Source: an uncultured Desulfovibrio sp. (GTDB lineage: Bacteria; Desulfobacterota; Desulfovibrionia; Desulfovibrionales; Desulfovibrionaceae). From it: 64,000 nucleotides of DNA. The stretch is from assembly GCA_900541395.1 (NCBI GenBank), contig UQJT01000010.1:1-64000 (forward strand), in the 5' to 3' direction. Both the position numbers and the translations under genes were made by a program. Of this stretch, positions 45,475 through 54,990 are shown piece after piece; the stretch's first letter is position 1, and each line of letters begins with the position of its first letter. A model generated the notes under the pieces. It had not been told where the DNA came from, did no database searches, and saw nothing but the letters and a program-made list of their open reading frames with translations.

Positions 45475-46991
45475 GGCTGTTCCCGATCCAGAACGCGGCA
45501 GTTGACGGCCTCGGCCAGGTGGGGCAGGGCGATGGCGGCGGAGCCGGCCAGGTCGGCGATGGTGCGGGCGATGCGCAGAATCCGGGTATAGGCGCGGGCC
45601 GACAACGCCAGGGAGCGCACCGCCGCGCCCAGAAAATCGTGTTCTTCCCGGCCGAGGGCGCAATGACGTTCGAGCAGCGCGCCGTTCAGGTCGGCGTTGG
45701 CGCGGCAGGCCGTGCCCCGATAACGGGCGCTCTGCACGGCGCGGGCCTGAATCACGCGCTCGCGCATGGCGGCCGAACCCGTGCCGGGGGCGGAGGCGCG
45801 CAAGTCGTCGTACGGCACGGCGGGCACTTCCACGTGCAGATCGATGCGGTCGAGCAGGGGGCCGGACAGTCTGGCCCGATAGCGGTCCAGGGCCGCCGGA
45901 GCGCACACGCAGGTGTGGCGGGGATCGGTGCGGTAGCCGCAGGGGCAGGGGTTCATGGCGGCCACCAGCATGCAGTCGGCCGGATAGGTCAGGGAGTGGG
46001 CCACGCGGGATATGGTCACCACCCCATTTTCCAGAGGTTGGCGCAGCACCTCCAGGGCGGAACGACGAAATTCGGGCAACTCGTCCAGGAACAGCACGCC
46101 CCGGTGGGCCAGGCATACTTCGCCGGGGCGGGGATAGGAACCGCCCCCGATGAGAGAAATATCGGAAATGGTGTGATGCGGGGCGCGGAAGGGGCGTTCG
46201 TTCAGCAAGCCCCGGCCGTCCAGCAGGCCCGCCACGCTGTATATCTTGGTGACCTCCAGAGCCTCTTCAAAATCCAGAGGGGGCAGAATGCCGGGCAGGC
46301 GCTGGGCCAGCATGGTTTTACCGCTGCCCGGCGGACCGATGAGCAGAATGTTGTGTCCACCGGCCGCGGCGATTTCCAGGGCCCGTTTGGCGTGTTCCTG
46401 GCCTTTGACGTCGGCGAAATCCAGGGGAAAAGGCGCGGGATTGTCCGGCGGCGTGAAACGCGCGGCGGGCAGTTTGAGAGAACCGCTCAGAAAGGCCGCC
46501 GCCTCGCCCAGAGTGCGGGGCGCGTACACGGGCAGGCCTTCCACCACGGCCGCTTCGGCGGCGGCCGCCGGGGCGGTGAGCATGCCCCGGCTTCCTTGGG
46601 CGCGGGCCAGCAGGGCCAGAGGGAGAATGCCGGGCACGGGCTTGATGTCGCCGGTCAGCGAGAGTTCTCCGGCCAATACCCAGCCCGCCGCGCGATCCGG
46701 GTCCAGCAGGCCCGAGGCCGCCAGCAGGCCGACGGCCAGGGGCAGGTCATAGGCGCTGCCCGCCTTGCGGCGGTCGGCCGGGGCCAGGTTGACGGTGATC
46801 CGGGCCGGAGGCAGGCGAAAGCCCGAAGCGCGCAGGGCCGCGAACACCCGTTCCTTGGCCTCGCGAACGGCTCCTTCGGCCAGTCCGACCATGACAAAGG
46901 CGGGCATGCCCTGGCGGGCGTAGTCCACCTCCAGATCCACGCGAAAGGCGTCGACGCCCTCCAGGGCTCCGCAGGTCAGACGCACGATCAC
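45471..46991 (-). CDS. comM: YifB/ComM-family Mg-chelatase-like AAA ATPase
   Basis: A 506-residue protein with an N-terminal S5/Lon-C-like region (VDLEVDYARQGMPAFVMVGL), Walker A LIGPPGSGKTMLAQRLP (about residue 217), Walker B LFLDELPEF, the cysteine-containing MNPCPCGYRTDPRHTC and a C-terminal helical domain (SARAYTRILRIARTIADL). ComM is a hexameric helicase promoting branch migration during natural transformation; outside such species its role is open. It overlaps lnt by four bases and follows lptD by nine. Confidence 0.94.
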   Translation of the reverse strand: MIVRLTCGALEGVDAFRVDLEVDYARQGMPAFVMVGLAEGAVREAKERVFAALRASGFRLPPARITVNLAPADRRKAGSAYDLPLAVGLLAASGLLDPDRAAGWVLAGELSLTGDIKPVPGILPLALLARAQGSRGMLTAPAAAAEAAVVEGLPVYAPRTLGEAAAFLSGSLKLPAARFTPPDNPAPFPLDFADVKGQEHAKRALEIAAAGGHNILLIGPPGSGKTMLAQRLPGILPPLDFEEALEVTKIYSVAGLLDGRGLLNERPFRAPHHTISDISLIGGGSYPRPGEVCLAHRGVLFLDELPEFRRSALEVLRQPLENGVVTISRVAHSLTYPADCMLVAAMNPCPCGYRTDPRHTCVCAPAALDRYRARLSGPLLDRIDLHVEVPAVPYDDLRASAPGTGSAAMRERVIQARAVQSARYRGTACRANADLNGALLERHCALGREEHDFLGAAVRSLALSARAYTRILRIARTIADLAGSAAIALPHLAEAVNCRVLDREQP

Positions 46992-47000
46992 CGGGCGGCC

Positions 47001-49472
47001 TCAGTCGTTGATGCCCAGCAGTTCGATGCTGAAGCGGTAACTGCGTTCTCGGCCTTTGTCGACGTATTGGCCCACCAGATTGAAGCACTGATGGGAATAC
47101 ATCAGACTGACGCGCCGTTCGTAGGTTTCCCCGTCGCGCAGGTTGGTGCTGCTGTAATAGCCCACGTTCCAGCGCGGGAACAGGTGGAGATTGACGGTGT
47201 TGGTCAGCAGGCTGAGGGAGTTTTCGAACTGGATGTCCCACAGGGAATCGCGCTGGACTTTGCGGGCGTAGTCATACTGCCAGTTGCGCGAACTGTGGCC
47301 CACACTCCACGAACCCCAGCGGGCGTTGCTGAGAGTGACGGTTTGGTCGCTGCGGGTCACGTCGCCGGTGTAGGGGGAAATATAGACCTTGCCGGAGAAG
47401 CCGATCCACGGGGCGGGCGCGACGGACATGTCGGCCATGAGGTCGAGCATGGGGCGGCGGGAGTAGAGTTCCAGATGGCGTTTCCGCCCCGCTTCCCCCA
47501 GGTCGTAGCCCGTGCCCAGCCGCAGGCGGGCCACATCGAAGTAGCTGGGCGTCAGGGTGGCCGAGGCGGGTTTTTGGCCCTCGGGCGCCGGATCGGCCAC
47601 TACGGTTTCCCGGCGTACGGTAAAGATGTTGTCCAAAGTGAACGTCATGCGGTTGGTGGGCAACAGGCGGTCTTCTTCCAGGTAATAGGGGTTGTGCGTC
47701 TGGTCCACGTTGGGAATCCAGGAATACTGGAGGCGGGGCTGGAGCATGTGGCGCACGGCGGCCCATCGGGATCGGCCCGCGTTGTCCGGCGTGGCCTGCA
47801 GAGGCGCGTCGTGGGACAGGTTCCATACCCGGCTGGCCTGAGTAAAGGCGGTAAGGTCGAAATCCGGAATGGTGCGGCGTTCGCCGCCGCCCCGTTCCCA
47901 ACGCGGCAGTTGATCGTTGGGCAGGCGGCCGCCCTTGATGGGGCCGTTGCTATAAAAGGTCTGACGCAGCCCGCCTGTGGCCAGCAGGGTAGCGTACTTT
48001 ATGTCCAGGGGCAGACTGACGCGGGGATAGAGTTCGGTGCGCAGCCCGTGGGTGCCCTTGGCGCGATACATGTAAGCGCTGTTCAATTCGGCCTCGACCT
48101 CCAAGGGCAGGCCGGGCAACATCTGGCCCTTATACAAGTAGGCATTGAGGCCGGGAATTTGCTGGACCAGGGTATCCGTGTCGTGTGAGGCGTTGCCGTG
48201 CCCGAGGGAAGGGTCCTCTTCGTAACGAGCCCCGAAGCTGAGGCGAAAACGTTCCCAGTCCCGGTACACATACCCTTCGGTGACCCGGTTTTTGTCCAAT
48301 TCCTGCAGGTCCCGCCCGAAAAAATCGGCCAGGGAAGCGCGCGTGGCGTCGAAACCGGTCAGGCGTTGCTGGAACTCACGCAGAAAGTTCTGATCCGACA
48401 CATAGTCCAGGTCGTACTTGTAGTGCCAGGGAGAATGGCCGATTTGCCCCTGACTCATGCCGCGCAGCCAGTAGCGGTTTTTATTGGTGCGTATTTTGCC
48501 GTCGCTGGCGTCGACCGGGTCCTGGTAATCCTCGTGGATAGCGGTGCTGTCGATCAGAAAGTCCAGGGCCAGCCAGGTCTTGTCCCGGTCGGTGGCGTGC
48601 GAACGGTATTCCACGGCGGGCATGAACCCCGTGCGCTCCAGCCAGGTGGCGTACATGGTAAGATCGCGGCTTTTGTCGATGGCCCAGAACCAGGGAATGG
48701 TGGCGTACGCTCCGTGCAGCGAACTATAACCGTAGTCCGGCTTGAGCAGGCCGCTCTGGCGGGTGGTTTTGGCCGGGAGCACCATGTACGGCGCGTAGAT
48801 CACGCCCTTGTCCATGACCTGAAAGGTGGAGTGGGACAGGGTGGCGTAACCGTCGATTTCCACCACGGCTTCCTGGGCGGCCACGGACCAAGCGGGCACG
48901 GGACCGTCGCAGGCCGTCACCTTGGCGTTTTCAAAGGTGTACCGGTCCCCCCAGTGTTTGATGACGTTTTCTCCGGCAAAATAGATGTGGGGACCGGCCA
49001 TGAAGACGGTGCCGTTTTTTAGCCAGCCCGTGCCGGAGTTGAGATCGAATTCGGCTTCGCCGGCCTTCAGTTCGTCCCGACCCATGCGCACGATCACGTT
49101 GCCGCGCACGAAGACCCAATCCGTGGTGGTGAAATAGCGGGCGAAATCGGCCTGCAGGGTGTCGTCGCCGCGTTCCAGCACCACGTTGCCCGAGGCCTCG
49201 ATAATAACCCCGTCGTTCAGACTGACCATTTTGTCGGCCGTGATGCGCCAGGGCAGTTCACCTTGGGTTTCCACGGAGCCGGGCTCCGTGGCGACGTTTT
49301 CGACGACCGGGGGCGCGGCCGCGTCGACGGCGGCGGCCGCTGCGGGAACGGACGCCAGCGGACCGACGCCGCCGAACAGACAGCCCCACAGACACAACAG
49401 GCGAACCAGAGGCCGCGGGGCGCGGCAAAGGGAAGAAAGCGAGACGGGCACGGGCAAGTCCGGGTGTTGCAA
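47001..49472 (-). CDS. lptD: LPS assembly outer membrane protein LptD
   Basis: About 823 residues. A hydrophobic N-terminal signal (LVRLLCLWGCLFGGVGPLAS) is followed by an OstA-type beta-jellyroll (about 70-190: ITADKMVSLNDGVIIEASGN, then AGEAEFDLNSGTGWLKNGTV) and the large C-terminal barrel with many aromatic, alternating strands, ending HQCFNLVGQYVDKGRERSYR and SIELLGIND. It delivers LPS to the cell surface with LptE. The first codon is TTG at 49472 and has no clear ribosome binding site, so the true start may be a few codons downstream. First gene of the lptD-comM-lnt run. Confidence 0.93.
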   Translation of the reverse strand: MQHPDLPVPVSLSSLCRAPRPLVRLLCLWGCLFGGVGPLASVPAAAAAVDAAAPPVVENVATEPGSVETQGELPWRITADKMVSLNDGVIIEASGNVVLERGDDTLQADFARYFTTTDWVFVRGNVIVRMGRDELKAGEAEFDLNSGTGWLKNGTVFMAGPHIYFAGENVIKHWGDRYTFENAKVTACDGPVPAWSVAAQEAVVEIDGYATLSHSTFQVMDKGVIYAPYMVLPAKTTRQSGLLKPDYGYSSLHGAYATIPWFWAIDKSRDLTMYATWLERTGFMPAVEYRSHATDRDKTWLALDFLIDSTAIHEDYQDPVDASDGKIRTNKNRYWLRGMSQGQIGHSPWHYKYDLDYVSDQNFLREFQQRLTGFDATRASLADFFGRDLQELDKNRVTEGYVYRDWERFRLSFGARYEEDPSLGHGNASHDTDTLVQQIPGLNAYLYKGQMLPGLPLEVEAELNSAYMYRAKGTHGLRTELYPRVSLPLDIKYATLLATGGLRQTFYSNGPIKGGRLPNDQLPRWERGGGERRTIPDFDLTAFTQASRVWNLSHDAPLQATPDNAGRSRWAAVRHMLQPRLQYSWIPNVDQTHNPYYLEEDRLLPTNRMTFTLDNIFTVRRETVVADPAPEGQKPASATLTPSYFDVARLRLGTGYDLGEAGRKRHLELYSRRPMLDLMADMSVAPAPWIGFSGKVYISPYTGDVTRSDQTVTLSNARWGSWSVGHSSRNWQYDYARKVQRDSLWDIQFENSLSLLTNTVNLHLFPRWNVGYYSSTNLRDGETYERRVSLMYSHQCFNLVGQYVDKGRERSYRFSIELLGIND

Positions 49473-49606
49473 GCCTGGAAAAGTGGAGTTAAAACGTGGC
49501 GCTCTCCTGTGAGAGACAAACGTTGTTGACTTAGCACAGTTTTACGCTGAAAAAAACCCCCTTGGGGCCGCACGGAATCCGCCCGCGGCCCGTCCGGAGG
49601 CCCGCC

Positions 49607-50725
49607 ATGCCCGCTTCGCTCTGCCGCGTCCGAATCAATTTCGATCATCTCCGGCATAATCTGGCCCTGCTGCGGGCCTCGGGCAAACCCCTCATGCCGG
49701 TGGTCAAAGCCGACGCCTACGGTCACGGCCTGACGGAAGTGTCGGCGGCACTGGCCGTCGAAGGCGTGGACCATCTGGCCGTAGGTGCCGTGGCCGAAGG
49801 AGCGCGGTTGCGGCAGAGCGGTTTCGGCGGTTGCATTGTGGCGCTGCTCGGCGTGGTGGACGATGAAGACCTGGTGGCCGCGCGCACCTACGGCATCACG
49901 CCCCTGGTCCATGACCGACCGGGGTTGCGGCGTCTGATCGAAAGGGAGCAAAGCTCCGGGGAGCCGTTGGGGGTGGCCGTCAAGTGCGATACCGGCATGG
50001 CCCGACTGGGTTTTGCCGTGGAAGATATGGCGGAGGTGGCGGAAGCCCTGGCCGCCTGTCCCGGCCTGCGGACCGAAATGCTCGTATCGCATCTGGCCGT
50101 GGCGGACGACCCCGATGAAGACGCTTATACCCGCGCTCAGGCGACCCGCTTCGGCGAGGCGGCCCGCGCGCTGCGAACCCGTTTTCCCGGACTGCGCCTG
50201 TCGCTGGGCAATACGGCCTGCCTGCTGGCCTTTCCCGAACTGGCGGGCGATCTCGCCCGGCCGGGGCTGGCCCTGTACGGATGCAATCCCTTGCACGGCA
50301 CGTCGCGCGCCATTCTGGGGGCGGGACTGGAGCCGGTCATGGAGGTCCGCGCTCCGGTGCTTGCCGTGCACCCCCTGTCCTCCGGGCATACTCTGGGGTA
50401 CGGCCGGACCTACGCGGCGGCCACGGACCGCATGGTGGCCGTGGTGGGGATCGGCTACGCCGACGGTTACCGCCGCAATCCCGCGCCGGGAACCTGCATG
50501 ACCTTGCACGGTCTGCGCGCTCCCGTCATCGGTCGGGTGGCCATGCAGATGACCTGCCTGGATATCACGGGTTTTCCGGAAAAAGGGGTGAACGTCCGTC
50601 CCGGCGACGAGGCCTTTATTCTGGGCGGCCCCGGTCACGCCGTAACGGCCGGGGAACTGGCCGAGTGGTGGGGAACCATTCCTTATGAAGTAACCTGTCT
50701 GTTGGGTAAAAACAGGGCAAACTGA
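49607..50725 (+). CDS. alr: Alanine racemase
   Basis: A 372-residue PLP enzyme interconverting L- and D-alanine for peptidoglycan. It shows INFDHLRHNLALLR, the PLP lysine in PVVKADAYGHGL (about residue 35), and the C-terminal domain with LGYGRTYAA, VVGIGYADGYRRN and the IGRVAMQMTCLDIT signature, which holds the second-subunit active-site region. The start at 49607 follows CCGGAGG. It diverges from lptD and converges on the hybrid-kinase-like gene, with a 30-base gap. Confidence 0.95.
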   Translation: MPASLCRVRINFDHLRHNLALLRASGKPLMPVVKADAYGHGLTEVSAALAVEGVDHLAVGAVAEGARLRQSGFGGCIVALLGVVDDEDLVAARTYGITPLVHDRPGLRRLIEREQSSGEPLGVAVKCDTGMARLGFAVEDMAEVAEALAACPGLRTEMLVSHLAVADDPDEDAYTRAQATRFGEAARALRTRFPGLRLSLGNTACLLAFPELAGDLARPGLALYGCNPLHGTSRAILGAGLEPVMEVRAPVLAVHPLSSGHTLGYGRTYAAATDRMVAVVGIGYADGYRRNPAPGTCMTLHGLRAPVIGRVAMQMTCLDITGFPEKGVNVRPGDEAFILGGPGHAVTAGELAEWWGTIPYEVTCLLGKNRAN

Positions 50726-50755
50726 GCGTGTCGGACGGGTACGCGGCGTCGGCGT

Positions 50756-53700
50756 TCACCCGTTTCGGCGGTGACGCGCCACCTCGGCCCGCAGTTCCGG
50801 CAACAGCTGGGCGGCGGTGTCGAAATCGCGTTGCTGGGCCGCTTCTTTCAAGCATAGAGCCAAGTCGGACAGGGCGTGCAGTCCGAAGGCCACGGCTCGA
50901 TCGGCCATACGATCGGCCGCGTTGATCAGGCCCCATGGGTCCCGGCGCTCCAGAGCTCCGGCCGCGTGCTCCACAGCGGCGTCCAGACTGCGCAGCAGAT
51001 CGGGCACCTGCTGGAGAAGGGGTGAATCCACCATCTCCGCTTCTGTCAGGTCGACAATGTCGTCTTCTTCCGACGCGGCGGGCGGCAGCGCCCCGCGCTC
51101 TTCACCGGACCTGGCGTTGTCGTCGTTCGTTCCGTCGGCCCGGGGCGGCGTGTAGTTGGGGTCCAGAGACAGAAAAGGCAAGTCCTCCAGGCGGTTTTTC
51201 CGACGTTTGACTCGGGCGCGGGGCGCGGGCATTCGTCCCGGAGCGGCGACGGGTTCGACGGGGAGCGGAACATCGGCTGCGGAAGTCGGTTCCGCTTCGG
51301 CTTCGGCGGAGACAGTCGCAACGATGTCCGCTGTCGCTTCGTCGCTGGAAAAACGGGGCGGCGCGGCGGGCGCGGGCTCCGCCTGGACGGCTTCCGGCGT
51401 TTTCGGCCCGGGAGCGAGGAGAGGGGGCCGCTCAGAGCTTTCTCCAAGCCCGGCGGGTGCGTTCACCTGGTTCGGGAGTTCGGAACAGGCCGGGACGGCA
51501 GGTTCAGGAACCGCCTCCGGCGGCGTCGGAGACGGAGGAATGTCACCGGAACCTTCAGGGGAGGCCGCCGCGGCTTCTTCGTCCCGCGCGCTCTCCGCTT
51601 TGCCGGGGGCCGGGGAGGCAAAGGCTTCTTCCTGTTCCGGGGCGTCTTCGGCTTGCTCCTCCAAAGTGACTCGATCCGAAGCGGGCTCGGGCATAGTTCG
51701 CGTCGCGTCTTCCGATGAAGGGACGGGCATGGGGTCGCCCACGCTGCATTCCGGGTCGTCTTCGTAGGGAGAATACCAGGTCGGACTTTCCGGGGCGGAA
51801 GCCGACGCCGGGGTAACGACGGGGATGGCCGCCGGAGAGGACATGGAGTTTGTGCCGGATGCGGGGTCCGTCAAGGACGGGCGCGAAGCGGAATGCGGTC
51901 CGGCCGGGACGGATTCCGAGGGAGTCGTGATGGGCATGGGCTCGCCCACCCATTCCGACGACGCGCCGGAGGCGGCGTCCTCCGGAAGCGCGGACGGCGC
52001 TATGCGGGGCGTGGGTTTGAGCAGACGGTTCAACCATCCCATACGCTTTCCGGCGTTGGGAGGCAGGTTCAGACCGGCGGCGGGCGCGGGAGAACGCCGC
52101 GTCGGGGTGACGGCCGGGGGCGTGGTCGAGGCGGAGGCATCCGGCGAGGAAGCGGAAGTCGCTTCCTCCGGCCGAGGCGTTTCGATCGGGCCATGAGGTT
52201 TGCGGACAGGAACGGGAGCGGAGGCCGTTTGCTCGTCGGCCGACATGGGGGGAGAGAGAACGGCCTGGCCGACGGATGGCCGTGTCGCCGGAGCGGTTTC
52301 GGCTGTCGGCCGGGGCTCGGCCTGGCCGGAAGCGGCGTTCCGGGCCGGTGCTTCGAGGGGGAGCAGTTCCAGCGGGGAAAAAACGGGTGATTCAGGCCGG
52401 GACGCGGCAACGGAGGGCGCGGGAGTCGAAGCCCGGCGCGGCCGGGCGGGAGGAACGCGGTACGGCACGACGGACGGTCGGGGTTTTACCCCGGACGGCG
52501 AAGCCAGGTGCAGGCTCATGGCCCGGAATTCTCCGCGCACCACAGGCAGGGGCAGAGAATGATCGCAGCCCGCCTGATGCAGGCGTTCGGCTTGTTCCTC
52601 GTCCAGGGTCAGAGCCAGGAAGGGGGCGGCCGGCAGACTCCGTTCGCCCTCGAAAGCCCGGATGGCGGCCACGGCGGTGACTATATCCTCTTCAGGCAGG
52701 CGTCCGTCGAAGACAACCAGGGCGGCCGGGGTGTGGGTATACAGGGCCGCCGCTTCTTCCGCGTCGCGGGCCTCCCATATTTCCTGCCCCTGATCTTCGA
52801 GAAAAAATGCCAGCATCTGCCGGGTCAAAGGCCGGGACGCAGCCAGAATAACCAGGCGCGGATTAGGGTCGCCGCCTTCGCGTCGGCCGCCGACGGCGAT
52901 GGGGGGCACGGGCCGTGGAGTCTGACCGTCGTCGGCCAGAGCCACGCACGCCAGGCTGAAGGTGATTTCCACGCCGTGGGGCGTGCTGTCCACAAACAGA
53001 TCGCCTCCGTGGTCGGCGGCCAGTTCCCATGCCTTGGCCAGGGCCAGGCTGCTGCGTCGCAAGGGAGGCGTGCCGCTCCCGGTATCGGCCACCGTGAATT
53101 GCAGATGGCCGGGGTCGGGGCTCATGTCGGCGCGGCGCACGCGCAGGCTGACCGCGCCCCGATCGGTGGCGCGGGCCGCGTTTTCCAGCAGCATGGCCAG
53201 CACGAAGCGCAGTCGTTCCCGGTCGCCTTTATACAGGCGGCCCAGGTGGGGGGCGATGTACCAGGACAGACCGAGTTCGCCTTTTTGCAGAGCATCGCCC
53301 ACATCAGTGAACACGCTCCGGACCAGCTTGAGCAGATCAAAAATCTGCCGTTTGCCGTCGGGCGTGCTCCGGCGCCGAGCAAGACGGGGCAGGTCGGTCA
53401 CCAGGGTGGACATTTCGCGGGCGGCGGCCACCAGGTTGTCGGCATGTCGCCTTGCCTGACGGGCGTCTTGGTCGGTGAGGGGACGGCGTTCGTCGGGGCG
53501 CTCCAGGAGCTGATCCAGCGAGCAGGCTTCGCGCAGCAGGGTATCCAGCGGTCCGCGCAGGATTTCCTCCAGGCGCAGGGACCGGGCCGGGTCCGGTTGC
53601 ACCGCGTCGTCAGGCCGGAGCGGATCGGGAATCCCGGCGTCCGGCCCCGGCGTGTCGGTCGTGTCGGCGGCCGGGTCCGCATAGGCGGAGCGGGGTGCGG

Positions 53701-54967
53701 CCGCCGCCAGAAGCAACGAGGCAAAAACCACCCCGGCCAAAGCGGCCTGCCCCCATAAGGGAGCGGTCAGGCCGCCGTTCACGCCCCACACGGCCAGGCC
53801 GCCGCCCGCCACCAGGCCCAGGCAGGCCAGGCTGTACAGCCCGCTGCCCGGTATGCCGCGCGCCAGAAGGAGCAGGGCGGGAACCAGGGCGAAAGCCGCG
53901 CCCAGGGGCCACAGATCGAACAAACGGGCAGTCCAGGCCAGACCGGGCAACAGGGGCAGCACGGCCAGGGCCGCGCCGGGCAGGGCCAGGACAAGCAGCA
54001 GCACGTCCAGGCGGGGAGACGTGTCGCGGGTACGCATAATATTGCGCCCCACATGGGGCAACAGCATGAGGGCCACGCCGGCGGCCAGCAGACCGGGCAT
54101 ATCGAAGGGAATCACCGTGCCGCGCGGGGTGGCGGGCACGCCCCACAGAGCGTGCAGCAACGCCGAGCCGGTCAGAACGCCCGCCCACAGGCGTCCGTCG
54201 CCCCGCTCGGTGACGCTGCGCACCAGGCAGAGCAGAAGCAGAGCGGTCAGCGCGGCCAGCAGCAGGGGCTGGACGCGCCGGTCGAGAGTGGTCAGCGAAT
54301 CCGACACCGTGCGCAGCGCGGGCGCAAACCACAAACCGGGCAGGCCGTCCAGACGCACGAACACTTCGCCTCCCCCGCTCAGTCCGGCCAGGGGGAACAG
54401 ACCTCCCTCGGCCGCGGCCGGAACAGGAGGATGGGCGCCCACGCGGGTCCACACCGAAGCTTCGCCCGGGACCTGCCCGCCCAGATCGAGACGTGTCTGA
54501 GCCGGTCCGGCAGTCGAGGCGGAAGCGGAAGACGCGGGAGCCAGGCGAAAACGCAGCCATACGGCGCCCGCCTGCCGAAACGGAGCGTGGGCCTCAAAAG
54601 GGCGGAAATCCGACTCCCGCTCCGGCGCGCTCACCTGGGCGATATCCAGACTTCCCGAGGGATCGATCAGATACTCCAGAAAGGGCGTCAAAGCCAACCC
54701 CCCTTCGGGGATGCTCAGAGACGGCTCCGCAGTTTCGTGCAAGGGAACGAGGGAAGCGGGAGCAGTGGGAGCCGGGGACTCTTCGGTGTGCGGCAAGGCG
54801 TCGACATCGGCTTCCGGAGCGGGCGTCGGGGATTCCGGCAAACCGTTTTCCGCTTCAGGCGCGGCCCATCCCCCGGCGGGCGCGAACAGCGCGAGCAGCA
54901 GGGCGGCGACGGACAGCAGCCGCATCAGGCGGACGCAACGGGACGGAACAAACGGCAGACGACGCAT
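50756..54967 (-). CDS. Large hybrid-kinase-like protein with degenerate phosphorelay modules
   Basis: A 1403-residue membrane protein: signal peptide (about 1-35), a 7TMR-DISMED2-like ligand domain (about 90-225, AVWLRFRLAPAS), seven-helix segment (about 235-445), DHp-like region (about 465), HATPase domain with LLENAARATD (about 596) and ADTGSGTPPL (about 631), receiver-like domain (about 703-830), a low-complexity Pro/Ala/Glu linker (about 840-1310) and a C-terminal Hpt-like domain (about 1310-1400). The DHp reads EEILRGPLDTLL where HEIRTPLN is expected, and the Hpt reads ADRMADRAVAFG where AHTLKGSAGNLG is expected. The receiver keeps one Asp in VVFDGRLPEE (about 753) but lacks the acidic pair. 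Preceded by a TPR gene, 23 bases away. Confidence 0.8.
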   Translation of the reverse strand: MRRLPFVPSRCVRLMRLLSVAALLLALFAPAGGWAAPEAENGLPESPTPAPEADVDALPHTEESPAPTAPASLVPLHETAEPSLSIPEGGLALTPFLEYLIDPSGSLDIAQVSAPERESDFRPFEAHAPFRQAGAVWLRFRLAPASSASASTAGPAQTRLDLGGQVPGEASVWTRVGAHPPVPAAAEGGLFPLAGLSGGGEVFVRLDGLPGLWFAPALRTVSDSLTTLDRRVQPLLLAALTALLLLCLVRSVTERGDGRLWAGVLTGSALLHALWGVPATPRGTVIPFDMPGLLAAGVALMLLPHVGRNIMRTRDTSPRLDVLLLVLALPGAALAVLPLLPGLAWTARLFDLWPLGAAFALVPALLLLARGIPGSGLYSLACLGLVAGGGLAVWGVNGGLTAPLWGQAALAGVVFASLLLAAAAPRSAYADPAADTTDTPGPDAGIPDPLRPDDAVQPDPARSLRLEEILRGPLDTLLREACSLDQLLERPDERRPLTDQDARQARRHADNLVAAAREMSTLVTDLPRLARRRSTPDGKRQIFDLLKLVRSVFTDVGDALQKGELGLSWYIAPHLGRLYKGDRERLRFVLAMLLENAARATDRGAVSLRVRRADMSPDPGHLQFTVADTGSGTPPLRRSSLALAKAWELAADHGGDLFVDSTPHGVEITFSLACVALADDGQTPRPVPPIAVGGRREGGDPNPRLVILAASRPLTRQMLAFFLEDQGQEIWEARDAEEAAALYTHTPAALVVFDGRLPEEDIVTAVAAIRAFEGERSLPAAPFLALTLDEEQAERLHQAGCDHSLPLPVVRGEFRAMSLHLASPSGVKPRPSVVPYRVPPARPRRASTPAPSVAASRPESPVFSPLELLPLEAPARNAASGQAEPRPTAETAPATRPSVGQAVLSPPMSADEQTASAPVPVRKPHGPIETPRPEEATSASSPDASASTTPPAVTPTRRSPAPAAGLNLPPNAGKRMGWLNRLLKPTPRIAPSALPEDAASGASSEWVGEPMPITTPSESVPAGPHSASRPSLTDPASGTNSMSSPAAIPVVTPASASAPESPTWYSPYEDDPECSVGDPMPVPSSEDATRTMPEPASDRVTLEEQAEDAPEQEEAFASPAPGKAESARDEEAAAASPEGSGDIPPSPTPPEAVPEPAVPACSELPNQVNAPAGLGESSERPPLLAPGPKTPEAVQAEPAPAAPPRFSSDEATADIVATVSAEAEAEPTSAADVPLPVEPVAAPGRMPAPRARVKRRKNRLEDLPFLSLDPNYTPPRADGTNDDNARSGEERGALPPAASEEDDIVDLTEAEMVDSPLLQQVPDLLRSLDAAVEHAAGALERRDPWGLINAADRMADRAVAFGLHALSDLALCLKEAAQQRDFDTAAQLLPELRAEVARHRRNG

Positions 54968-54990
54968 GGGGGCCTCGGTGGAGCAGGGAC

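Noticed and set aside
45384..48188. A 934-codon open frame on plus
   Set aside because: It is antisense to comM and lptD, both well supported; composition is that of a reversed GC-rich coding strand.
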